Shown: piece after piece, positions 1-11,268 of the stretch | How the letters are laid out: every line of letters begins with the position of its first letter | How positions within the stretch are numbered: the stretch's first letter is position 1 | From: Montifringilla adamsi | Lineage: Eukaryota > Chordata > Aves > Passeriformes > Passeridae | Length of the DNA stretch: 64,000 nt | Reading direction: 5' to 3' | Assembly (NCBI GenBank): GCA_017590115.1 | Contig: JAGGNK010009114.1 | Span: 21,118,662 to 21,182,661, forward strand | The notes under the pieces: generated by a model | Database searches by the model: none | What the model was told of the DNA's origin: nothing | Seen by the model: the letters and a program-made list of their open reading frames with translations, nothing else | Program-made: the position numbers and the translations under genes

Positions 1-2270
1 GCCGAATCCAGGCTCAGCACGCACCCACAGCCTATGATTCCTTCATGTGCATTTGGCTCAAATTGGGGAAAACCCCAGTGGACTCAGCTGGGTGAGGAGC
101 TCATTGAGCATGTCTGGTGAGGAGAAGCAGCAGCGTTGTCAGGTGAGCGTTTATTAAGTGACGGGTGTCATTTATAAAATCACAAAGCAGCAGTCCCAGC
201 CAAGAGAGAACTTGAAAACGACGCTCCTCCATAGAAAACAGGATTTGCAAAACCTTGTTTGAATCCTGCTCTTAATTTTTTGTTGTTGTTTTGTGTGATC
301 TTACTGTAGTGCACATTGTAGCCCCCATAAATTATACCCTACCTACACTATACATATGTACTCCATATGTCCTATAAATGCCACAAAGCAAAGCCATGCT
401 TTGTGGCGACACTGGGACCCAAACAAGATATCATTGCACATTAAAATTGTATTAAACTAATTGAAAAATAGTTGAACATTGCTAACAAAAGGAGAGAATT
501 ACTAAACATTAAAAGACAAGAGACTTTTTCAGTGTTCCATAAAACCACGCTTTTCAGACAAATTAATTATTTGCATCATAAAAAAAATCCTAACAGTGAA
601 AGAAAATATTCCAGAAGGAAGTGATGAGTAAAAAAGCTTCAGGTGATTTTTCATTACATTAAAAACAATTCCCATTGTCATAAAATATGCAGAACTTTAC
701 ATCTTAAATAGCATATTTACCTTCAAAAATTACTTTCTTTTTAGTCTTGCAAGAAATTAAACCTTAATTAGATAGGAAAGTTTTTGGAATATATCCAGAA
801 ATAAGAAAACTACAGCTATTACCCTATAAGTGGCACAGCATCTGTCAGGAGTTTTCACATACCTTCAGGAAGATATCTCAAATTAAACCAACACTGCACT
901 TGCTTTCCACGACCAGAGTTAATATTCTGCAGATCCAACCTGGCTGCCTTGTTTATTTCATAATTTCAATTTCTATTGCTGCACTTCACCCTGGCAAATA
1001 AATGGAGGCACGAGGAGCTCGCCCTCTGAATAAATAATAAAATCTAGCCTGTCAGATCTTCCTTTGCCTTGAATGAAAAACATTTCATTCCTCTGTGATG
1101 CTGTTGAAGCTAAATCTTGTTGCAAGAGACTGAATGAGCAGCCTTGGAATAAGAACTAAAGGTGTGTTCGAGCTACATCACCACCTCGATGAACATCAGA
1201 ATTACATCTGAGAGCAGACGGGAGGAAAGGAAGATGCACTGTACAAAATATGTCTTCATTTGAGGAGTAAAGTATTACTCAATGGCATTATACATTGTTA
1301 ATAAACTTTCTTTATCTGAAACTATAATTTAATATTTATGTATCTAATTTACATGTGACAAAGTAGCATATTCTAAAATTAGAGTGTAACCAGCAAACTA
1401 TTAACTACTATAAACAATACCAAAACACAAACATATTTTAAGGAAACAATAGATACATTTTGGACTGGGGAATGATTTCAATTGCAGATATTGTTTCAAA
1501 TACAGCTGTCAATTACATTTTGAAAAAATTTCTTCAAGCTCAGAATTTTTTTCTGCTTAGGGATTCCTGGGTATATACAAAAAGACCAAGAGCACACCAC
1601 CAAAGTCCCTTATTGGTTACTAATAGGTACAGTAATAATTGTAAATGCTTAAATTGTGTGGGGGAAATAATTTTCTATAACCATGTTATATGATGCACTA
1701 GACAATATCCCCTTTGAGCAGAAACTAGAAAAAATACCGTGCCCTTTATTATCTCTGTGGTTTCTTACGTGTAATAGACAGCAGAAGAATTGCACTTATT
1801 GTAACATTGCAGTGTTAGATTGCAGTTCACCTTTTAGAATATTAGTGGCCATAATACTTATGATAGGTTGTGCCTTATGCAAAGATGAACAAAGATGTGC
1901 ATTTAAATTAAAAAAAAGAAAAACAAAACCAAAACCAAAAAACAAGCAACCACTTACAGAACCAACAGTGAGGATTAACATAACAAACATGCACTAATCC
2001 TACACTTATGCAAAACTAAGTTCTTCCAGGAAACTGTAACCAACAGTTGACCTTCCACAAAGGTAAAGGTTTTGTCCCTTGGTAATATGTTTGGACTTTG
2101 TAGTTGAATTCCAGTTTATTAGCTCATTGTCTGTAAATGTGCTGTTCCACTGTGGTACCCTTTAGCTGCCCTTGAGCTTCTGCAGAATCTGCAATCTTAC
2201 AGTCACTTTTATTTAAGGTTTTATTGAGCCGCAGAGTAAGTCCCCTTCAGTACTACACAAATAGGCTTCC
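1..2270 (-). other. 3'UTR and 3' flank of DPP10, boundary unknown
   Basis: This AT-rich stretch follows the DPP10 stop codon. Its first part must be 3'UTR, but I cannot place the end. Many AATAAA signals occur on the minus strand. The nearest are at 2220-2225 and 2208-2213, with others near 950 and 150. An A/AAC-rich low-complexity tract lies at about 1908-1946. The open frames of 77 and 104 residues at 1460-1997 resemble no family I recognise and have intron-like composition. No second gene is visible. Confidence 0.6.
2208..2225 (-). promoter_or_regulatory. Candidate proximal poly(A) signals
   Basis: Two AATAAA hexamers on the minus strand (TTTATT on the plus strand at 2220-2225 and 2208-2213) lie about 46 and 58 nt downstream of the DPP10 stop codon. 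Both are perfect hexamers. However, the sequence is AT-rich, no strong GU-rich downstream element is obvious, and DPP10 transcripts in other vertebrates have longer 3'UTRs, so either may be unused. Confidence 0.3.
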
Positions 2271-2408
2271 TTATTCATCCTCTTCAGGTTCCTGTGGTAA
2301 GATTGGTGTCTCCTCCTTTAAACAAGCACTAAAAAACCCAAGGATTGTGCTGTAAAGGTGATATTTGCTTTTCTCAGAAGCAATGTTATGACCTTCATCC
2401 GGATAGAT
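2271..2408 (-). CDS. DPP10: DPP10 terminal coding exon (window exon 21)
   Basis: This exon encodes the last 45 residues, starting IYPDEGHN and ending LPQEPEEDE followed by TAA (2271-2273). It starts in phase 0 after the acceptor CTGCCAG. The His in DEGHN aligns with the catalytic His of DPP4 and is kept even though the enzyme is inactive. The helix after it (YHLYSTILGFFSACL) closes the alpha/beta-hydrolase fold. The acidic extreme C-terminus, QEPEEDE, is a DPP10 hallmark and fixes the identity of the gene. Confidence 0.97.
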   Translation of the reverse strand: MYPDEGHNIASEKSKYHLYSTILGFFSACLKEETPILPQEPEEDE

Positions 2409-3755
2409 CTGGCAGAGGAGAAAGGAAAAAAAGTAAATAGTTTTTAAAGGCTTTTCAAATATTTAGGGCTCTAATTTTCTTTCACTGATCTTCAACATGT
2501 TTTAGATGACAACAGGATGATAGCATTAGTTTTATGGCATCAAGGAAAGCTAATAAAACCCAAAGTAAGACTCATTCTCTTGGAATTTGAACTTACATAA
2601 AACAACCACTGCAGTGGGATCCGCAGAATTGGAAAAAAAATTCATATTCTCAACCATTGTGCTTACAACAGTTTACTTTAGCTGGCAATTTCAATAGTGC
2701 CTAGGCATCCAAATCCCATTAACATCCACGAGGATTAATTACCTCATGCTTTTAGGGACCTCTCGATATTTCAACTTCTAAGGTTTTGGCAAAAACCCTT
2801 TTTATTCATATCTTAACTATCTTCCTGTCTGGTCCAAAGCCCATCTTCTCTCCCTCATTGGGTGGATGTGGGCATTTTTATCTCTTAAAAAAAAATACCA
2901 CTGGGAATTTCTCCCAGGTGAGGCTAAACAAAAGATTTGCAGGCTGAATGAAGAAATCCAGGCCACAAGACAGGAGACCTGAGGAGGCCTGAGGCAAAAA
3001 GCTTCAGCTGCCTCCTCAAACCCAGGTTATCACAAGGTTGCATGAGAGCAGCTCAGCGGGGCTCTTCTGGGAGAACTCTGTATTCCTGCTTCCTCTCTCC
3101 ACAGGCCTTCAATCATCTCAGCTGAAAACACACAGGCAGCAGGAACAGATTCTACACTTCAAGTCCTTTTTCCTTCCCCAGGTGCCACCAACCTCCTTCC
3201 TGCCACCTCCTCCCTGACACGAGCTCACACTCCAGTGCAAGCTACAGATCACCCTCAGCCCAGCAAGGTCGAGGTTTGCAATGGCCAACAAGCGTCAGGA
3301 GTATTTGGAGAGACTGATTCAACCAAAAACCTCTGCCAGCAGCATCCATGTGCTCCAGGTGGGTCCCATGCAAGCCCATGCCTTGACAGAGGCTCTGTCG
3401 TGACAATATAGGGAAATCACTCTCATGTGACCGAATATCTTTTTAGGTAAAAAGGAACCCAAAGTAGTGACATCTCCATGTTACAAAGAGTGCCCATGCT
3501 TCCAGAGCACTTTGTATTGCATTGTAGGATAAACAGATAAAAAAAGAAAGATGAGAGAGCCCAGGAGGACAACAAGATGATACAGCTCCTGATATCCATA
3601 CAAACAGTGAGAAAAATGGTATTAAACAGAGTTCTAACTGCAAATTGAGGTAATAGCACTAAGTTGTGGTAGAGAGGGTCCTTTGCAGCAAAGAAATAGC
3701 AAGAGGAGGTTAAACGTTCAACTTTGTTTATAGGAAAAGTCACAGGTGCACATAC
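2409..3755 (-). other. Intron between window exons 20 and 21
   Basis: A 1.35-kb intron running from donor GTATGT (just below 3756) to acceptor CTGCCAG (just above 2408). The part around 2990-3400 is somewhat more GC-rich than its surroundings. I see no repeat, RNA gene or extra exon in it. Confidence 0.9.
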
Positions 3756-3829
3756 CTGCATAGTGTAATTAGCCCCAGCTTTTATTAGACGCTTAATTAG
3801 TTCTGCTGAATGCTGGAAGTGAACTTTAG
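3756..3829 (-). CDS. DPP10: DPP10 exon, hydrolase domain (window exon 20)
   Basis: A 74-nt exon encoding (A)KVHFQHSAELIKRLIKAG and then ANYTMQ. The acceptor is TTTCTTGCAG and the donor CAG/GTATGT. It begins with the last two bases of the Ala codon split from the previous exon and ends in phase 0. The sequence follows the catalytic-Asp loop and matches the VHFQ-SAEL helix shared by DPP4-family proteins. NYT is a potential N-glycosylation sequon that is also present in the mammalian protein. Confidence 0.97.
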
Positions 3830-5406
3830 CTGCAAGAAAACATTTGATATTATTAGAAATGGCTACAGTAATATGAAATACTTACCTGTTACACAGCTTT
3901 GGCTGAAAACATTTCCAGGCTCTGTAATTACTGGATCTGAAGCTATTTCTAAGGCCAGCCCCACCAGCAACAGGATACAGGGTGTTACAGCAGAGGTTTT
4001 GGAGAAGGAGCTGGAAGCCCCAGGGGAAACCACACTTTTAATTTAGTGAGGACTCCCCTCTTTACCCTTGATTTACACATACTGTGATAGCTCAGAGATG
4101 TGTAAAACCATTCTGTTTAAAAATAATGGCACCTTCTGATTTGCTTGAAAGAAAGCACCCTGCATTTTGTATTGCTTGCATGGGGTCATTACACCCCACT
4201 CTTTAGGTAATGGACTTCCTGGAACCTATCAGTAACCTGATCTTTGTGTGGCAAAGCCGTAATTACCATGTCTAACCCTGCAGAGTTTAGGGTGCAAGTG
4301 GGCTGGGCAGTGTCACTGGATGTGATATTGAGCAGGGGCAGCAGACAATCAGACTGCCAGGGCAGAGCACCCTGCATGGCTCAGACATCATCAAAGCCCC
4401 AGTTCCCTCCAGCTCGGTTCAGAGGGGCAGAAATTGCTGCTGCCTGTTGCAATCAGTAAAGCCTGAGCCCCTCATGCCTCCTCAGTCACCCAGTTTATTT
4501 TCAACCCTCCCTCCTGTACTATGGGGGAAGCTCTGGACAGGGTTTGCACCCCTCTGGTTGCACTTTGGATCCATAACATGGGTTTGGCAAGTCAGGGATG
4601 ATGGGCTGGCACTGTGCCAGCTGTGTGTGAGCTCTGTCACCTCGGCCCTTGCCACTGAGAGGCACTTATCCCTTCAGACTGAGTATGAAACCTTGTATTA
4701 CCCCACATCCACCAGAAAATGCTGGGAAAGAAGCAGGCATGTCAGTCTGTACAGAGCAGCTGTTTGCATCTCTGTAATTTGTGCCTGCATCAAAGCTCAT
4801 TCTTTAGACATCAGTTAAGAAAGTTCAGAAGAATACACTGCAGTGAAATCAGCAATTAAAAATTATCTCAATTCATACGTCTTATGATTCCATCTAAAGT
4901 GCTAGAACTTACCCTGTATTACTCATTCTCTGTCTTAATCTACTACTAAAAGTGTTGGTGCTATTAAAAGGTTCTGTGTAGCTTCAGAAGGTTTGCAAGT
5001 ACCTTGTAATTACTTAGATGAAAAGATTAACTTCCCATTTGGTAATGTACTTCACCAGCTGTACTGATAGTTCTGCAGAATTTTTATGAATTTAAGACAA
5101 CATTAAAAATGTATGTTGTGCTATTAATAATTCATGTAATACCTTTCACTAGCATCACAGTGGTCCACAAGATTTAAACAAATTAAAACATACAGCACCT
5201 AAAAGGTGCAAATTCTCAGCAAAGAAAAGCATCCTTTCTGAAAACCAGTTCAGAGTTAGAACTGACAGTTGAAACAAAAGAAAAAAATCCTATCAGAGGG
5301 GAAAAGAAACTGCAAATGTACTTGCTAGGTGTGTGCCTCATCAGCCCTTGAACACCTGCCTATCAGAAGCTCTGACTCCAAATTAGCTGCATCTGTAAAT
5401 ACTTAC
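3830..5406 (-). other. Intron between window exons 19 and 20
   Basis: A 1.6-kb intron. It contains a relatively GC-rich stretch (about 4200-4700) with several overlapping open frames on both strands, the longest 123 codons at 4447-4818. None resembles a known protein. No repeat family was recognised. Confidence 0.85.
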
Positions 5407-5479
5407 CATCAGCTGTCCCATGAACTATTAGCAAATCCACTTCTTTTAAACCATGAAGATTGTGTAATACACTGGATGC
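5407..5479 (-). CDS. DPP10: DPP10 exon with the conserved Asp loop (window exon 19)
   Basis: A 73-nt exon encoding ASSVLHNLHGLKEVDLLIVH and then GTAD. The acceptor is TTCACCAG and the donor GATG/GTAAGT. It starts in phase 0 and ends after one base of the next codon. The Asp in HGTAD corresponds to the catalytic Asp of DPP4, retained here. The neighbouring intron on the 5' side is only 88 bp long. Confidence 0.97.
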
Positions 5480-5567
5480 CTGGTGAACAAACACACACAA
5501 AGCTGTAATTCAATTGCATTTTAAGACTAAAATGGTCATTTAAAGTTACTTTCTTATGCTAATTTAC

Positions 5568-5620
5568 CTGATAGGTAATTTCATCTTTTGATGGAATCCC
5601 AAGGTATCTTTCTGAAAAAG
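5568..5620 (-). CDS. DPP10: DPP10 exon with shifted acceptor (window exon 18)
   Basis: A 53-nt exon encoding (A)FSERYLGIPSKDEITYQ, ending at donor CAG/GTAAAT. Only the acceptor AAGACAG/CTTTTT keeps the frame set by the phase-1 end of the previous exon. This gives KLY-A-FSERY where mammalian DPP10 (from memory) has KLY-ASA-FSERY, i.e. two residues fewer. A second AG four bases upstream (CTAAG) would frameshift. An 18-nt A run (poly-T in the sense strand) lies just upstream of the acceptor. Confidence 0.9.
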
Positions 5621-6297
5621 CTGTCTTAGTAAAAATTAAAAAAAAAAAAAAAAAACAAAACCAAACAAAACTAAACAAACCTTGTGAATTCCAAGTTATT
5701 TCTATTTTAAAATTCATCATTTCTGACCTAGAGTCAGAAACTATTTAAGCCATGAAGTTGAGATGTTCATTTAGAGACACAGAATGTACCATTTAAACCC
5801 ACTTTTAAATAGTTAAAAAAGGAAACCAACCAAAAATCAGCTAACTCCCCCCACAAAAGAAAACCCCAACCCCAACCAACAATAAAAAAACCCAAGCCCA
5901 AAAGAAAACACAAGCTAAAACCCAAAGTCTAACAGACCATTAAAGTTTGGTTTTGTAATTGAATGATAACATGGCTGATATTGTACGGAATTCACTGCTA
6001 ACCTTAAAGGATTAATTCCTAATAAAAGATTTGATTCATGCTGATATACATAAAGGATTCTTAAGAAAGGAGGTAACTGCAAAATCAGTGCTGTCAATAA
6101 GACCATGTCTGTTGTGGGTTTTGGTGAACTGTCCCAGTGTCAATTTTACTTTCACTTAAAGACGAGACCAAGACAGTGAGGTAAAATCTCACTAACATTG
6201 TTATGTTATCTGCCCTTAGTTAAAATAAATAGCAGCTCCATGAAAAAAAGGTCTTTTGAATAAAGTATCACACAGGTTTAGGGCAGGGAGCACTCAC
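5621..6297 (-). other. Intron between window exons 17 and 18
   Basis: A 0.68-kb intron. It contains an 18-A homopolymer at 5638-5655, which in the sense strand is the polypyrimidine tract of the acceptor. A second A/C-rich low-complexity tract with AACC-type units lies at about 5815-5925. Confidence 0.9.
5638..5680. repeat. A-homopolymer and AAAC-rich tract
   Basis: Eighteen consecutive A (5638-5655) are followed by CAAAACC/CAAAAC-type units to about 5680. On the coding strand this is a T-rich polypyrimidine tract lying 18 nt upstream of the exon boundary at 5620. It is prone to length variation and sequencing error. Confidence 0.9.
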
Positions 6298-6397
6298 CAT
6301 ATAACTTCATATCTGTGATTGGTGCCACCACAGCTCCACACTTGAAGAGCCGCTCGCTGGATTTCAGGATCATCGATGTAATGTAGCCACCATACCC
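6298..6397 (-). CDS. DPP10: DPP10 exon with dead nucleophile elbow (window exon 17)
   Basis: A 100-nt exon encoding GYGGYITSMILKSSERLFKC and then GAVVAPITDMKLY plus one base. The acceptor is TTGTCAG and the donor ATG/GTGAGT. Its first codon, GGG, joins GK from the previous exon to form GKGYGG. In DPP4 the same elbow is GWSYGG with the catalytic Ser, so the nucleophile is Gly here (Gly651 in human DPP10, as I recall). This is an ancestral family feature rather than a local mutation, and it explains why the protein is not a peptidase. Confidence 0.97.
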
Positions 6398-9039
6398 CTG
6401 ACAATGGGATGGAAATTTTCGTTCCTTTATTTCATTCTAGCAAGAATAAAGCTAAAAGCTGTTGTGCTAATCCAGTGGTATAATTTTTACAGTTTAAGGG
6501 GGCATAAAGATCCCATTGACCTGGTCATGACTTTTAATCTAGGCAGTTAATGAGTATTGAACATTTTTTCACCATCTCTGGACGTCCCCTGGAAAAGCTG
6601 ATGCCAGAGAGTCATGAAACCCTTTTGAAAGCTTTAACTTGAAACCGCAGACTTCCTTGAAATGACACTGGCAATCCACTTGTACACCTGTAATCATTCT
6701 AGACTCACAGAAAATGGAATTCTGAATGTGGCACCTGGAATCAATGATTTACTCGTATATTACAGGCTCCTCAAATTTCTCTACTTGCCATCTGTTTTCC
6801 CTTCATTGGTACGGAAAAATTGGTATTTCTTCAGGTATTTTTTGTTGTTGTTTTGTGTTTGGCACAACACACTTCAGGAAGACAAAATTATCCCATGACA
6901 GTGAAAATATAATGCAAAACACCAATAGATCAAAAAAAAATTATGCATCAAGTGCCTACAGTTTCCTCATGGACTTGTACAAATGCTGCCTGCTCCTGTT
7001 CTTCATGTCTAAATATTTATTGAACAGATGATTTCTGTGGAAAAATGGTAATATTTGAAAACCTTTTAACCTTATTTAAGAAATATAAGCAAAGTGGTTT
7101 CTTGTTCTTTGCAATCAATCCATATTAAGGGATGAACATACTGAAGAAAATACCAAATAGGAGCTGGACTTTCAAAGGAAATGTGTGGGAAACTGAGTTA
7201 TTCCTTTCCCATATAAATTTCAGCCCAGGAGGCTAAGAGCCATCCAGATCTTTTCACAAGCAGGAGTAGATTTCACCTAAGACAGAATTTTTGAGTGGGC
7301 ACCTGTAATTTGTATAATTCAAAGAGCTTAAGAGAATAGCAGCTTTTCTCTGCCTCTGGGTTTTCTCTCTGCTTTTACTTTTGTTTAATATTCTGTTTGT
7401 GTCTTGCCCAGTAGCTCCACGGCACAATTTTAATCCAAGGGTAGGAACTGCCAGGTTATTTATTATTTATTCCATGTTTTCATTAAGAGCTTGTTTAATT
7501 CTCCTGAGAGTTTCTTCCCTTTGTGCCTATGTCCTTCCTTCCAGCCAGACTTTCCAGGACAAAAACATTACAGAGTTATTTATAAATTCTTAGAAGCATT
7601 TCACAGTGACATTACTATTCCATATGCCCTGATGCAAGAACATGTGCTGCCTCACTCACCTGCTGGGTTTCTGGGGTTGCAGCCTAATTGCCACATTTTC
7701 TAGAAAGACATTGGCTATAGAATTGTAACTTATTTTTAAACGCTCTTTTCACTTCCATGAATAAAACCACAAAGTCCAGGGAGCCAGAGTTGGCTGACAG
7801 CTCAGGAAGGCCCTTGGATCTGGCATCCCTTAGGCTTGCACCCCTCACAGAGATAAGCAAGGGGGCATTGGCAGATTGCCTGGCAATTTTCCCCACTCTG
7901 CCCTTCTGGACAGTCTTGTTACTCTTGTGCCTCATTGACATCATCAGTTGTGACAAGAATTTTACTTCTGTGTAGCTCTGAAACCTCTTAGAGAGCTTCC
8001 TGAAAGTGTACATGTCCAGTTTTATGAGATCAGCACTAAGCCATTACAAAGTCAAGTTATTTTTAAGCAAAGTCCATATTCTGTTTCCATCAGTACAGCA
8101 AATTTAATGCATAGAAATAAAAAAAAAAAATCCTTGTTTTCCTATCACATTCTTGTATGTGATGTAAAAAAAATGAGCTTTAAAAAAGATTTTTAATCGA
8201 CTCTAAAACAAGCAGAGTGAAGGAAAAATACAATTAACCCTAAGAAGGTGTTAAATATATTTTTATTGCTAATTATAAAACTGACTTTTAAATTTTATGT
8301 TTTATTTTCTTTTGACAGTAAAAAAACAACTCTGAAAGGTTAACTTGGAAAGGGGAAATTTCCCTGAATTCAAAGCAGTGTTGAAAGCTTATTGAATTTC
8401 CCACTCTTCATTCCTCAACACCACTTTTAGAAAATAAATGCAGGAACATGGCAATCAATAACATTTTATGAAAGAAAAGAAAACTGGGGGTAGGTCTTGG
8501 CAGATATGTAAAGCTATGGTTACAGGCATGCTCTTCAGTAACTGTCTCATCACATCACTCTCAGAAAAAAAGATACTGAAGAAACTCTGGCAGAAAACAA
8601 GTGGGAATTTTCAAGTAGCAATGAAAAGAATTTCTGCAGGCAAAACCAAGCAATTCTGGCTGCTCAGGGATTTCATTCCAGAAACAGTATTTTCAATCAA
8701 AGTATTGAAAGAGGAAGAGGATATGGAGAAACGTGGATGCTTCTATGCCTGTGTACTTTCACATACGTTGGTAACAGGCATTAAAACCTGAATAGAAGTG
8801 TGTGCCACGATCGCCTGGTGCATGAAATTGGCCCTGCTTGTACATCCTCAGCTGGAAAATCCCTGGCTGCTCCCTTACAACCCAAATACTGGTTTTGACC
8901 CAAGTGAAACTCTTGCAGTGAGAGTTTCTTTCTTAGCTCAAGGAGTACAGCAGGAGCTCAGATCTTTGAGGAAGGTCATGTTCATGTGAAATGTTAATAA
9001 CAGTCACAAACATCAGCCAGTCCTCAAAATGCTACCATG

Positions 9040-9170
9040 CAGGAGGTAAATGTCACTCTCCTCATCCTGCATCCAGACAGGCTGAGACAGGCAAGTTAAA
9101 TGATTTGCCTGAGGCTGTGCAGCAACTTGGCATCAGGGTGAGAACTAAGGCACTTCATGGAGAAACACAT
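9040..9170 (+). mobile_element. Probable MIR-like SINE relic
   Basis: The stretch GGCTGAGACAGGCAAGTTAA, then ATGATTTGCCTGAGGCTGTG and CAGC, follows the order of the MIR core (gaggctgaggcacagagaggttaa ... acttgcccaaggtcacacagc), with the usual heavy divergence. MIR copies are ancient and occur in birds at low number. This is recognised from memory of the consensus; no alignment score is available. I see no target-site duplication. Confidence 0.5.
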
Positions 9171-9319
9171 GCTGCTCCTAAAAGTGATGACTGGGGGGTA
9201 CTTGATCAGGGTTTGTAACTGCTTTGAGCTCAAAGGCAGAAAACAGCTTCATTTTTAATAATAATAAAAAAAAAAGTAACAAATTTAAAAGGCTGCACAT
9301 GCCGGTTCATAGATGAAGC

Positions 9320-9500
9320 AGCAGTTGTGGGGTGTTTCTAATTGCTGCTTTTTAATAGATATCAGTAAAACGCTGTTTAATTTGCTACTAAAAGTCGAGC
9401 CTTTGCCTCATTGTATCTCGTGCTAGGGGCAATGACACACAGCTGATAAAATAGCAAAGGCAAGATTTCTCACTGGTGCAACAAGGAACTTGCTGACAGT
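9320..9500. other. Candidate conserved noncoding segment
   Basis: A short intronic stretch with mixed composition, unlike the AT-rich surroundings. It contains homeodomain-type TAATAG/TTTAAT motifs and no repeat or ORF. Conservation cannot be assessed from one sequence, so this is only a suggestion. Confidence 0.2.
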
Positions 9501-9929
9501 ACCACAGGGTAGGTGCTCAGCTAAACTCAAGGGTCAGTAAAACATTCAGATATAAAACCTGTATTTTATAGGACAACACTGTCAATTTAACTGCAGACCA
9601 AATATAAAACTAAAACAAACAAGCTTTCACAAAACCCAAGTACCTGTTAAAAATTTCTAAGGAAAGCAGAAAGCAGAATTTTTAACAAATACTTTCTCCT
9701 TCAGATTCTGAAATGCAAATAGTGTTATATCATAAAACTGATTTTATTGACTTAAATACCTGTTCTGAGAAAAAATACTGTATAGAACAGACAGTAAACT
9801 ATGGATGGCTTTTCTCTCTGTTTTAATAACTAAAATTGTCTTTGGAAATATATAAATATATTTGTTTATGAACTGACAGCGCTTTCTTAAAGAATCATGA
9901 TGATATAACCTGCTATTTTTGTGCATTAC

Positions 9930-9984
9930 CTTTCCAAATATACCCAGTCTCTTAGGATCAATGAAGGGCTGTTTCAGAAGTGAT
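9930..9984 (-). CDS. DPP10: DPP10 exon, hydrolase domain (window exon 16)
   Basis: A 55-nt exon encoding SLLKQPFIDPKRLGIFGK. The acceptor is TTTCAG/A and the donor AAG/GTAATG. It starts with the third base of a Glu codon begun in the previous exon and ends in phase 0 just before the nucleophile elbow. The last two residues, GK, are the start of the GKGYGG motif, so the elbow is split by an intron. Confidence 0.96.
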
Positions 9985-11268
9985 CTGAAAGGAAAAAAAA
10001 GTTTATTTTTTAATTTTATCACAGTAAAATAATGGATTTTACTTTTTGAATATAGTATGTAAAGAACATTATTTGTGCATCAAGGAATTGCATGGAGATC
10101 AGGTAGAAGAAGAAATGACAACCATACAAGTAGTACTGCACTGAGAAATGTGATTTGCTTCCTAATTCCTTTTTCATGTGGTAGATGGTGTTTGGCCCAT
10201 CTCACCTAAATTAGATATCTAAATTTAAGCATCTTGTCTAAATTACCCATTTACATCTGCTTTTCAGTTAACGGAGAGAAGAGAGATACCCTTTAGCATT
10301 CCTACACATGTTGGAAACTTCTCTCATTCTGGGGAGGGTCATCCCTCAGAAATACCAGGATTTTCCACTGACTAGAGCTTAAATGTCTGGCTTTGACCAG
10401 GTGCCTAGCACCAGCTAAAGGAAGGTAAGATGAATGGAACTTTTTGAATCTAGATAATTATACAAATAATTAATTCTCTCTCATCAAGGCCATTAATCAT
10501 CTGTGGTGAATTTTATACAGAAAAGACAGAATAACCTGAGGGGAAATATCAGACACAGCTGCTTATTCATGGAATGGTTGAAGCACTGACCCCTTTCAAA
10601 AGAAGAAAAAATATCTGGCTTAAAATTTTTCGTTCTGTGGGAAACCCCAGAAAAAGTCCATCCAGACTGTGGTATGAGCCATTTTGACTCGTGCACCCTG
10701 AATAAGGAGTGTTGTCAAAGCTATACATGACTGCTCCACTGATAGAAATTACTCTTTTCTGCAGCTGGTAGAATTATATCAGTCTAAGAATGATAATGCA
10801 AATGAGAAATAACAGGCATTTGCCAAAATGCTCCCATTTCCACCACAGAGTTCCAGAGTAATTGCACAGAGCAAATGGAGTTCTAGTGGTGTAAAAGAGA
10901 GCAGTATCCTATGGTATACACCTAAAATATTGTAACACAAATGCACTTATATGTTAATCTGGACAGCAAGAAATTTACCTACAGAATATAGGCAAACATG
11001 AATTAGCTCAGGTGGCATATTTGGATTGCACAGAGCAAGACAGTTTTATCAAAGAGAAGCACCAACCCCCCACCAAAGAAAACCCCCAAACCACCTCTGA
11101 TTTTTTACTTTCTGTTTGTAATGGAAGGATTAAAGTCTCAACATTTGCAACTGCATTAAAAACCAAACATAACAATGCAGATAAAACATTCTGGGTAGTT
11201 TTAGTCCAAATGCTCATTCATCCAGGTAGAGGCAGGGGGAAAGACAAGAAGAGTTTGCACATACGTAC
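9985..11268 (-). other. Intron between window exons 15 and 16
   Basis: A 1.28-kb AT-rich intron. No repeat family, RNA gene or additional exon was recognised. Confidence 0.85.

Larger units (their letters stand above)
6398..9929 (-). other. Intron between window exons 16 and 17
   Basis: A 3.5-kb intron. It holds an apparent MIR-type SINE relic at about 9040-9170 and a GC-intermediate, possibly conserved noncoding stretch at about 9320-9500. No coding sequence was recognised. Open frames of up to 109 codons (7684-8013) look random. Confidence 0.85.

Noticed and set aside
3423..3761. 112-codon minus-strand open frame touching the exon at 3756-3829
   Set aside because: It starts in the last bases of the exon in a different context and continues through the donor into intron. 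The frame-consistent splice site is at 3756.
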